Part shown: piece by piece, positions 1 through 12,000 of the stretch
How positions within the stretch are numbered: the stretch's first letter is position 1
Layout of the letters: each line of letters opens with the position of its first letter
Assembly: GCF_032062135.1 (NCBI RefSeq)
Contig: NC_092858.1
Location: forward strand, 169,574,615-169,638,614
DNA length: 64,000 nucleotides
Direction of reading: 5' to 3'
Origin: Pyxicephalus adspersus
Lineage: Eukaryota > Chordata > Amphibia > Anura > Pyxicephalidae
Notes under the pieces: model-generated
The model's database searches: none
What the model was told of the DNA's origin: nothing
The model's input: the letters and a program-made list of their open reading frames with translations, nothing else
Program-made: the position numbers and the translations under genes

Positions 1-128
1 ATTATCCCAGCCATAGTCAAGGTGCCTAAAACCCCATAGAACAGGTTGGGACACAGCTAAGCTTTAGGTTCACTTTAAGCCAGCCCCTTTGTGTTGGCAG
101 TTTTTGCTCTTTCCCGGAGATAAGAATT

Positions 129-269
129 CTATTTCTTGGTCTTGTTCTCGGTTTCTTTTAGGCAGCAGAGCCCCTTGTAGTCTTCTGGGCTCAGAGCGAA
201 CTCAGAGAGCGCGTTCAGGAAATCCTCCAGTGGGCAGAGGCCGGCTCTACAACCTTTCACCACCTGTTC
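129..269 (-). CDS. ACP6: ACP6 terminal coding exon with stop
   Basis: The acceptor is GATTTGCAG at 270. The exon reads [46 protein letters not shown] and then TAG, matching human [20 protein letters not shown]. It holds 47 codons including the stop. No AATAAA is visible on the minus strand in 1-128, so the 3' UTR probably continues beyond the window. Confidence 0.95.
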   Translation of the reverse strand, partial: EQVVKGCRAGLCPLEDFLNALSEFALSPEDYKGLCCLKETENKTKK

Positions 270-3200
270 CTGCAAATCAAGAAAAAAAATTATATTAATA
301 GTTGGATCCCATGGCATTCATAACGTCTATATATATTCCTACATGATACAGGAACCAGCTCATGTGCACCCCTATGGGCCTGGGTAATTTTTACATCTCA
401 GCCCTGTCATTGCCCTTAGCCATTACTCAACATATCATAGCTCTACATGCTTTATCATATACAGACTGAAACTTATCCTTTTGATCTGCAGGTGAATGAA
501 ACAAAGTAGATACAAACGTGTTCATGTTACTTTGTATCCTTCTGTTTATAAACTCTGTGTCACACTATTTTTGACAGTATCAGCTCCAATGTGTACTCCA
601 GATTTCTCTTCAGTCTTGCAAAGATGTACATTAGCAATGTACCAAGTAATGCTTGATGACATCATTGGATCTAAAACCTGCAGGGCAATATATCAAGGAG
701 TATAAGGTCATGTCCTCTAGAACAGTGGTTCCCAACCCCCGGGCTGCGGACCGGTTCCAGTTCGTGGCTGGTGGGTGTGGGGGCATGGGTGACAGCCGGA
801 AGCGGTGTATGTGGGGCTTCTCAGCTGGTGTGCTGGCGGGAGGTGGTCCTGCTGGGGGGTGGCAGTGACGTAGGCTGTACATGTACTGAGCTGTGGCAAA
901 ATTTTGTGCCGTGTTGCTGGGCCCCGCTGTGAGAAAGGTTGGGGGCCACTGATCTAGAATATATATGGAGGAGTTGTGTATCTGCGGAGGAGCTCAGGAA
1001 ATTTCAGGCAGGATCATTCAGCCTGGCAGTAGTAGTATTAGATTAAGGTGTACTGGTGAACTTGGTTAATTTGCAGTAAATAGTGTCTGCCCATAATGCA
1101 GTTGTCGCACTCACACGGTCCCTGAACTAGGAGGCTGCGCTGACTTTATTTACAGGCAGAACGACACAATGAGTCCTGAGAAGCCACAGGGAAGAGCAGA
1201 CCTTTTAATTCAATGTAAAAATCAATAATGGGTTACGCAAGAGGCTGCTGTCATGTTCTGTGTTGAATCACCGCTCAGACCTCCCAGGACCGAGCGCTGC
1301 GCTTCATACAATCCTACAAAGAATGACTCTGATACTTTTTATGGAATCCCATTACGTGTGGTATATGTGCAGACGGATGCATCTGTCATTAGATACAGGG
1401 ATAATGGCAGGAGGTAAATAATCAGTTCCTTGTGACTGCTCTGGTGTCTTGTCTTCTTAAGTGTGTAAGGGCTACAGAGCACCTTCCCCTCTGGAGAGTC
1501 AGGCTGAGAGGCTGCTTCTATCCTGCTGCAGCTCCTAATGTAGACTGTGAGCAGTTCAGTGTGCAGTAAAATCAGAATAGGCAATTACATTACAGGGGAA
1601 GAGCTGGTACAACTGTGCAAGACTGAAGGAAGAGAGAGAGAGAGAGAGAAGAAAGATGGAAGGAAAGAGCCAGATATTATGAATAGGTAGAGGGGAGGGA
1701 TAGAGAGCAAGTGAGCACATGTAAGGTCTCTGCACCAGATTTATTTAGATTCTCCCCCATGCTAACTTCCCTAGACAAGAGTGTATTTGGAGGTAGAGAG
1801 AGTCCATGACTTACCTCCCCATTGTAGTTAAGACGCGCAAACCACGCCTTGGACGGCTGGTGCTGATAGAGTTCCAGTGTCAGATCAGAAGCATATGGAG
1901 GCCACTTCCCGTCAAAGATCCCCAGAGCCATCAGGAGGGGAATTAGCGTCACATCATGAGAAGCGTAAAGGAAAAGCTTCCTGGAAATAAAAAAGATAAG
2001 CACCTATCATTATTCCAGTGATTAAAAAAGAGTGTAAAGACTTTTTCTTCTAAATAATACATTTAATAATTTTGTTATTCATCAATACTAAGAAAAGAAA
2101 AATTGAAGCAATCATTCAGAATTTTTCTTCTTTCCTACCCACAGATTTATTATTTATTATTGTGTTCTTGCCTTCAAAGCACTTCTGTAACCAACTGTTG
2201 TCTGCTTTAGGCCAGAGATTGACCTAGGACTTACTGGTCCAAAATTTCCAGGGTTTACCCCCTTATTTTTACCTGTCGATTTTGCAAGTAACACAACTCC
2301 TGTCCTAAGGTGACAACACTTTCTCAATGAATGAAAATGCAGCATTGTCATCCCAAGACTGCTCCCTCGTGATCTGGTCTTCCCACGATCTATAAATAGG
2401 AGAAGGAATTCTGAAACCCAACATGAATGACAAGACTGCTTGGTATTTTATTGCAGAGGAGCTGTATGTATTGCACAGAAATGGACAGAATATGTATGTT
2501 TTGCCCAGACTGACTGGCTGGCTGGCTGCCGCTTTGTTCACTTTAATTGTTTCAACAGCTGAGACAGCGAAACACATAGAGAAAAGATTTACTGCACTAA
2601 AAAATGGAACAGTTTGTTAAGGTGCCCAGACACAACAAATAAAAGCTGTCCCAGACAATGCAATGGCAGAGGATCTTCATTCTTATGTTTCATTTGACCA
2701 CATTTGCTTCCTATCCTCTATGACTTATCATCTTAGACAACAAATCTGACATCCCAGTTCATGGCAGCCAGATCTGTGTCACAGGCGATCACAGCCCAAT
2801 TTACTTGTCTATTGGCAGCTTTAGCAAAAGATTTGGAGAATATTAAAGCAATTATAATTATTGCAATAACAGTTCATCATTCCGGATTGTCTGCTCTGAA
2901 TGATGCAAAGGTTGTACAGATATTGCTGGTTACAGATCCCGGTGTACCTGGAAGGTGTCGCAGTTGGTGTCTTCCTCACTGCTTCCAGCATGTTACTCTG
3001 CAGGGTGTACAGGAATGGCCCCACCATCAGTTTCAGGACCTCCCTACGGTACAAACACATTTTATTATTTTTCAGAACCAAGCAGCTTGCAGGACAAGAA
3101 ATGAAGGGGCTGAGCTTCAGGTTATAACATCAGTCTATACACACTTATGATTTAAAGCAGAACTAAACCCACAATACTCACCTGTCCTTACCTTCTTCTT

Positions 3201-5983
3201 TACTTTCTTCCTTGTTTAGATCTTTGGTCTTCGTGGGCTGGGAAGACATAACCCCTATCCAGGAGCATGGGAGATCATTCATTTCCAGCATGCGCAGAGG
3301 TAGCTGGGATTGCAGGGTATCCTGGCAACCAAAGCTGACCCTGCTTTGTTTTTTGATAAAAACTCGGAGTGATCAAGCAGGAAGGAGAAATCATTGCATA
3401 AGGGACATCGCCTCCCCCTTTCTGCAATAATAACCGGCCTAATCGTGGATTCTTAAAAGTGGAACGTCCATTCAGCTTTAATATCAGGTTATAAGATATG
3501 GGAACTCTTCTATTCTCTATGCAATTATAACTCCTAGGGGGTTGTGTCTCTCGAACCCCACCAAACACATCAGATCTGCACCCACCATCACCTCTGAGGT
3601 CTTCAAAGCACACTGATGGCTTTCCAGAAAAATGACCCAATCAGTTCTTAAATTTAATCGGATTATATTTTCTTTTTTCTTTCTAACTTTCTCCAGGTTC
3701 TAATCAACACTTAAAAAACTTACAATGCGCAGTGCAATCAAAGTAAGCAATTTGAGCATCATGCTATCATGAGCAGACCTTAATTCTTACCTATAACTAC
3801 TAAGAAAAATCATTGTGTGAACATTAGCATATAAGTTTTTATCATCCAACCTATAATACACAAATACAAGCCTGACGCCAATACCCTGTACATCACAAGG
3901 ACTAATCATTGGTTTGCATTATCCATGAATCAATTCACCCAACATGAATAAACAAAGGTTTATACTCACCTTTTATTGGGTCCCACTATATATGACATGA
4001 TATCCAAGGCTCTTTGCTCTGACTTCTGCAGGTGACTTTTATATTTTGAAGAGAAGGGAAAACCATGCACCTACAGAGAAGAAACAGTGAGAAAAGTGAG
4101 TTCACAATAAATTCAACACAGCCTTCTACAAAAGTCGGGGACCAGACCGATCCATTTTATACATTGTAAAGATGACACCACATAAGGTTTTTGTAGACTA
4201 ATAGGCAGGGTCCCATTTAGGGAAGAGTAAATTATTTCATTGCTTGCCTGACCCATTGCCGGAATTAACCTGTTCAGTCATCTACCTAAGCAAATCGAAA
4301 ATCACTCTGTATAAGCTCCAGGTTACTTCAGTTGGACCTGACATATTATGCAGTGCTGTATAGAAGTCCATGTCATGTCACTAGCTGTCCCTCAAAGGGG
4401 CTCACAATCTAATGGCCCTACCATAGCCATATGTGATTAATACAGCCAAATAAGAGGGTAACCAATAAACCTAACTGCATGTTTTTGGAATTTGGGAGGA
4501 AACCGGAGCACGTGGAGGAAACCCACACAAACACAGGTAGAACCTGCAAACTCCATGCGGATAATGTCCTGGCCGAGACCTGAACCTGGGACCTAGCGCT
4601 GCAAAGGCCAGAGTGCTAACAAAAACCACCTACTTGAATCACCAATGTTGAAAGAGGAATTTTAGTTCCACTTTAATACTGTATTGTATCTATAGGGGAG
4701 CAGGTAATATGGCACTACAGAACACTACCCCCCCCGTTCTTCACCATAGCATAGGTGGAATATTTTTCCAAAGAACTCCACAATTCAACTTTGGCCTTTG
4801 CAGCACTAGGTCCTAGGTTCGGATCTCAGCCAAGACACTATCCGCATGGAGTTTGCAGGTTCTCTTCGTGTTTCCTCCCACATTCCAAAAACAAGCAGTT
4901 AGATAAATTGGTTTCCCCCTAAAATTGACCTCAGACTGTATTAAAGACATATGATTATGGTAGGGACATTAGATTGTGAGCTCCTTTAAAGGACAGCTAG
5001 TGACATTACTATGGACTTTGTACAGCGCTGCGTAATATGTTGGTGTTATACAAATACTAGGTAATATTAATATAAATAACAATACAACCCAGTGAATAGG
5101 AAGTTATTGGCTTACGAAATTTCTGGAAGGATCAAAAGGTACAAAAAATACATATCACCTTCAGCTATATCTTTACCAGACCAAATGGGAGCAAATATGA
5201 AAAGATCAAAGTTAGCATTTTTTTTACCATGATAAAGTTTGTTATTTTATCAATAGGGTTTACACATACATCTGTAAATGTTCAGAAGACAAAGCAGCCT
5301 GGTGTTACAATGGCATCTCTATGATATAAGAATCATTGGCAGACATCCTCAGCTCTGTCCAGACTGACCGCAGTCTTCCTCCCCAGCAAACGGAAGGAAG
5401 AAGTGGTAACCTTGTGGTTTGTATCTCCTATAAGAACTTTTCTCAACCTTTAACTATTTCAGGTCTGCTAATATTTACTATTTTTACAGCTCACCATAAA
5501 TGGCCATGAAGAGTATTTACAAAGGAGTGTGGTGTTCAACTATAAAATCCCAATGTTATACAATATTATCTTTAATAATTAGTAAATGAAACAAATGATA
5601 ATAAAATAAAAATACAGACTGTGAAAATTGTGTTTTTGGTGTTGCATGGAAAAGGGTTCTTTATACTGGTGGGAAGGGAATGGTTCCTTTTTATTGATGG
5701 ACAATAAGTAGAACAATGTGGCCCAAGGATCTGTGGTCTCTTACATTGGTGATAATTGGGAGAATGAGCCCATTACAGTGGTAGCCACTGGGAAAGCGAT
5801 TAGTCATAGAGAAGAATTGAAATTAAATTGAAGAGGATATGAATATCCATAATATTTACTGTACAGAGGAAGATTGTAAGCTCTTCAGGGCAGGGTCCTC
5901 TCCTCCTCCTGTGTCCTGTCATTTGCAACCCCTATATAATGTACAGCACTGCATAATATGCTGGGGCTATATAAATACTGTTT

Positions 5984-6029
<46 letters not shown>

Positions 6030-9000
6030 TGCTTTGAGTTGATGGATAGTAAGAACATTCATTATATATGTGGTCAGTGGGAGGAAAGTCCATGAAATTG
6101 GTTGTTAGTGGGAATGATGCTCCCCTGTACCAATGGGTAAAAAGATCATTAATGTATTTGGTTATTCAATTTACAGGCAGAATTGCTCATTGCTCAAGCA
6201 ACTCCTTGCAATCTCTGGAGGAACTCTATGGTTGAAAAAGGATGTTCTTTTAGACTTTACAAACAGACCTGCGGTTGATGTTTTACTAAAATACTTACAG
6301 ACTATCGAACTGACACACATGACCGCAGTCTGGGTCCAGCTATAGTGGAATTTCCTCTTTTTTTTGTGCACAGAATGTCCTGTGAATGAGTGAATGCCCT
6401 GATAGATTTAGGTTCTCCAAGGCTGGAGAAGATAGTTTTATCAGTGAAGCTGGGCGATCCAGCAAACCTGGAATGGATCTGATCCAGGTTCGAAAACATT
6501 TACTAACAAATAGCAAATGACTTAAGAAAACCATTTTAGGTTTGCTGGATCACCCAGCTTCACTGATAAAAGTGTATCCTCTCCAGCCTTGGGGAGCTTT
6601 AACAAATCGGACCCATAGTGTGCAGGGTGAGGCAAGTTAATTCTTTCAGTGTGAATCAGCTAAATAAATCCCAGGCACATCAAAAGAATTGTTGAGTCTT
6701 ATATTTGGTTTTATTTAGAAAGGAACTCCTATTCTACCAGGTAGAAGTGGTCTCTCTGCAGAGATCTGACCTGCAATTAGCGAAGGTCATGCTACCAGCT
6801 AATTGGAGAGTTCGGCTTCATTACATGTCTTTACATCAACCCTTACTATCAAGTCTTCATTCTAATAGCAGAGTTGCTTTAATGTAATAAAGAGTGCCTT
6901 TAATGTAATAGAAGGAGATAACTGGTGCTGGTATTGCTGACCCCACTTTTGAAATTTCAACTTACCTGGCTGCAATGCCAACCCAGTGGTATGAGAACTC
7001 TCTGAGCTACCGACTTGAGTCGTATATGAAAGGAGAGTATTCACTATAGGAGGCAGAAAAGTAATATTGGTTCATAGATCTGGGTGTTGGGTCCTAGCAT
7101 GGAAATGAAACAAAATACTAACAACGCCGTCTACCACTTCCCTCTTCGCAACATTCATATCTGAAGTGCTCGCTGCTGCCCCCCACATTAGCTCAGATGG
7201 TCGCATCAGGCTTTAGCAGTTGGGTTCCCCTTGCTATCTGTTGCGTTTAGTAGCTTCACTTTTATTTTACTGCAGTATTGTGATCACTAAAAACCTTTTT
7301 CCTACTAAACTTTGAGAGTTGGAGGGGTGGGTCAGACTTTGTCAGGAAATCTGGTAAGGGGGAGCATCAGCTTGTGATATCAGAAGCCGACTACAGGAGT
7401 GCAATGTGTTGGCATCTAGATCTCATTTGAGGAAGCAAGGATACAAAATGACTACAAAAGCACAGATCCGCTAACATGCTTGGCATGGTCAGGAAGCAGA
7501 TCATGGTACTGGGGACTGGCAGGATTGCCAAGTATTTAATGGGGATTGAACGTTACCAATTAATAAAAGAACCATTATACTGCCAGTGCAAAGTGGCACT
7601 AAATATCACCACTCGTGTTATGTGGCTGCTTTGTGTTCATGGGCTATAAAACAAAACTAAAGAGAAAATCAACAATCCTTATTGCAAAAAAGGCCTAGTC
7701 AATGTCCCATCAGTAATAAAACATACTCACTGCCTGACTGCGGTCTTCGTCTGTCAAAAGAAACGCTGAGCTATGCATGCTCACCTCACGCTAAAATGCA
7801 GAGAGCTGAGCACCTCCCTGGCTTCCCCTGCAACTGCCAGAACTAAGGGAACTCTCGTACAGGTTACTCCTTCTGACCAATCAAGATGAGCGAGGACCAA
7901 ACCCGAGGATGAAGAATGGGTGATGATAGCGGCATCCGCGTCAAAGCAAGGACAGATGAGTGCCATTAAAAAATTGCAATCAGGAAGGTAAAGGTATTTT
8001 TATTGGTCATTCCCTGGTCTTAATTTTTTAATTTTTGGTTTTATTTCTTTAGGATAGTGCCAACAGCATCAGATTAAAGAGGAAATAAACTAGATGATGC
8101 TCGTCCAATAATCACCTCAGGGCTGATATCTGGCGTGTGTACAGCGCTCATCATCCATCGTCTGAACGATCGCCCTGGTGAATCTTAGAATGTGTGACGA
8201 GCAACGATCATAATGAAAGTGAAGGGGAAAGAGCACAGCGAGGTGCTGCTCAGTCATTCTCCCCCTCCCCTCTCCATAGAGCAGGGTGGCTCTGTATGTA
8301 CAACACTAATTCATGCATCGTGGAGTCTTTTGTCACTGGAAATGATCGTGAAAGATGCTTTCCAATGACAATTATTGCACGTGTGTACATAGCCTAACTA
8401 CCGTCTTCTCCAGTGTGATTAGTACATTGGAAACATACATGGCTACAAATGTACTTGTTTTGAGGGATGGGTTCAGTAATATTGAATGCCAATGGATAGA
8501 CAAGACAGGCAGGCAAGCAATATATTCCAAAAGGGAGATCAACAATTATTAATATTATTAAACAGTATTTATATAGTGCCAACATATTACGTAGCACTGT
8601 ACAATAAATAGAAGTAGCAAATGACAGACAGATACAGACAGTGACACAGGAAGAGGAGAAGAGGACCCAGAAGAGCTTACAATCTAGTAGGTGGGGGAAG
8701 TAACACACAATAGGAGGGGAGATATGTAGTGGTGGGAAGTAGTGACGGTTTAAAAAGACAGAAGAGTATGGGTAGGCAAGTTTGAAAAAATGGGTTTTGA
8801 GGGCTCTTATAAATGAGCAGAAAGTAGGAGCAAGCTGAATAGGACAAGGAAGACCATTACAGGGAGTTTATCTTCTCCAGTCTTGAAGAGCTTTAATAAG
8901 TAAGGCCCATAGTGTCAATCCCACCTCCCCTACAGTCTAGAGTGTCACTTGGTGCACACTGCCCCGCCTTAGTAATGCCACAATGTGACCAAAATGGCCT

Positions 9001-12000
9001 GGTATACGAGAGTGGGATGCTGCTGCAGGCAGTTTTTTTTAATGTTTGTCCTTGAAATAAGAGGGAATTCCTCCGAATATTTCCCCTGGAGCTCTGCAGA
9101 ACTGCTATAGAAATGTATTATAAGGAAAGTATGAACTGTAATTTACAATTTATCTATAAATAGACTGAGGAGCATTTGGTTCATTTCACCTCCACCAATC
9201 CGGCCCACTCGCCAGTTAGGAAATTGTCCAAACTCACCTTGTCAGATGTTTGAGATCCTGGCAGCCATGATAATTGGGGTAAAGGATTTCACTGCTGGCC
9301 TCATCCGTGACAATTGTGACCGGTCCTGTGTAGAAAGTAATATGTTTATAACATATTTGTATACTTGTTATGCATCACTAGCCTGCACCACTACAAACGT
9401 CAGTCATTAGCAGATGCATTTCTGTTTAGTGCAGGTTGGGCGTCTTCCTTGCAGTCTAAAACCCAAGTAGATGAGGACAGTGGGGTGTCTATAGCCTCTG
9501 ACAATAAGCAAGCTCAGTATGGAACAGGAAGATATTTCCACCTGATACGAGAAATACTCCTCTGCACCCAAAATAGGGTAGAAAATGTAATGTACAGCGC
9601 TGCGTAATATGTTGGTACTATATAAATTCTGTTTATTAATGATAAAAAAAAAATAATAAAAATAAAACTAACCTTAACTTTAAACATATGAACGGAGTGA
9701 ATACGTTTCCAGAGAATATTATTTTTTAAATGAAACAGAGATAAATTAGGAAGACATAACCCCAACCTCAGGAAATATGACCTTACAGAAATAGTAGTGT
9801 TTTTTGGACTGCAGCAGAAATTAACCATCTGTATGGTCTCAGCACTACAGTTCCCGATTCCACCCAACCTAAAGTTTCTGGTCTTTTCTGTCACATTCTC
9901 TATGCTACGATTTATGTATTCCAATACTCAGCAGGGAATGTAGGATTCCCTCTTATTGTCTACAAGAGATATGCAGATTAGAGATCTTGCCATTCAAAGC
10001 CTGTTAAAACAGCATACAGCATCTAAAGTATCAGGTGGACTGCTCCTTCAAATGTAATCAGTCTTTGATCAAATTTATTACTATTTATTTTAATTTTTTA
10101 AGATCTATGACATTGAGTCACAGAGCATGCTGGATTTTCTGTTGGAAAATCACAAAACTGCTTGCATGCTTATTGGCAGTTTGTGTATAGGTGACTAACT
10201 ACATTCCCATCACTACTGGGGAAAGGAGAGGAGAAGAGTTGTAAGAAAAGTCTATAGACGGCACTTAAATCACAAGAACTCTAAAATATTTTTCAAAATG
10301 AAATGAAAGCAAAGATTTTTCATAGCTGAACATATCAATGTTTAAATATGATAAAATACAATATAAATTCTCTCTACAGAAAAAAAGATGATTTATTGTA
10401 ATGACTATAAAAACGAGCTGCTGACTCCAGACAAGTACAGCAACGGGCAACACAACCAATCAGCAGGCATCTTTCACTGTTCAGGATCCACTAAACAGAT
10501 TAAAGATTCCGATTGGCTGATCTGGGTAACTCCATACACTATCACAGCTCTCTGTACCATATCCCAGAAGTATGCAGAAGTTGGTGATGAATAAATAATA
10601 AAGAACTGACCGTTCTGCTTTTGCTGGTAGAGGCCGGCTAGCAAACACCGTGTAGACTCCAGATTCCGCACTATGTTGGTGGATCGGACACTGAAACAGG
10701 AGAGAAAACAGTTTAGGTAGTACTCAGCTCTCTAGTGCAGAATACATCCCACATGTGAAACAGATAAATAAAAAGCTTTACAGCTCATCAGTTTATAGTT
10801 AACACTAAATAATAGTCCTGGAACTACTCCTCTTACATCTGGATAGGACACCAAGATCAAGTATGCATGCATGGAGCGGGGCAGGGTTGAAAAAAAATTA
10901 ATTTGAATTATTACATTTTTCTTACACAGAAGATTCTCATCTTCCCAGGTGAATTTTGGTATCCTGGACCCCCACAGAATCCAGGTTAGCATGGCATTCC
11001 TACAGGGAGGAAGGGGGGGGGGGGTAGCAGCACCGAAAGAACTACCCAACTTAAAGCCAATTTTTCTGCAAATATATATTTAAGACAGTGTTATCATATG
11101 GGTAAAATATAGAGCTAGACAATGTAAGCCCAGACATGACCCCCAAAGCACAAGTCATCCAGTGCATTTCTGCAGCAAAACTAACAAGTAGGGGAGGCCA
11201 AGCTATTTTTTAAATGTGATGCTGAAACAGTTGACTTAGGTTATATGCTAGGAAACGTTTGCGTTCCTCTGTCTGTTGTTATATTCCTGTGTGCCATTGC
11301 CCCCTTTATGTTATACTAAAATTGATTTGATTGGTTCCTATCGCTTCCAAATAGAAACTTAATGTACTACCCACCCTTCATGATCCTCATCACAGAATCC
11401 AATGAATTTATTGGAATATATATGTTCGCTACAAAAATTGGTTTTTTTTTTTTTTTTTTTAAATTTAGAAGAGTGGGACACCTTTATTTTAATCAGATTG
11501 ATTACTTAACTTAATACTAACTTAAGTACTATATAACTCTTCCAACACCCCCTTCCTACATATTCCTCCTTTATTTCTCTGCCCTATATTCCTACAGTGT
11601 TTTCTTTTCTTCCAATTCAATTTATTATTAATATTAAACAGTATTTATTTAGCACCAACATATTATGCAGCGCTGTACATTAAATAGGGGATGTAAATGA
11701 CAGACAGATACAGACAGTGACACAGGAGGAGGAGAGGACCCTGTCCCGAAGAGCTTACAATCTAGGAAGTGGAAGAAGTATCAGACAATAGGAGGTGGGG
11801 TATGGAATGATGGATGAGTAGTGAGGGTTTAAGGCGGGTAGGCGAGTTTGAAAAGATGGGTCTTGAAGGTTTTTTTTTAAATTCACTTATATGTTATGGC
11901 ATGCATGTTCACGACCCTGGGTCACTTTGTACCTGTTTTTACAGATTCAGCTTTATGTCATTATACCATTTTCACTTCTTTATACAGCTGACCCTGATTC

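Noticed and set aside
4815..4827. tRNA gene
   Set aside because: The B-box-like site belongs to a SINE head. No cloverleaf with a complete acceptor stem could be drawn.
5157..5240. Minus-strand segment reading [10 protein letters not shown], a little like the missing ACP6 residues
   Set aside because: No AG acceptor occurs between the upstream TAA and the segment, and the similarity is only a few residues.
6967..7044. Possible ACP6 exon with TAG acceptor and GTAAGT donor
   Set aside because: It is 78 nt long, which does not restore the frame. The phase required by the previous exon meets a TAG, and the peptide is unlike the family.
9514..9924. 136-residue minus-strand open frame in an ACP6 intron
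   Set aside because: It overlaps the LINE tail and has a low-complexity hydrophobic composition with no family resemblance.
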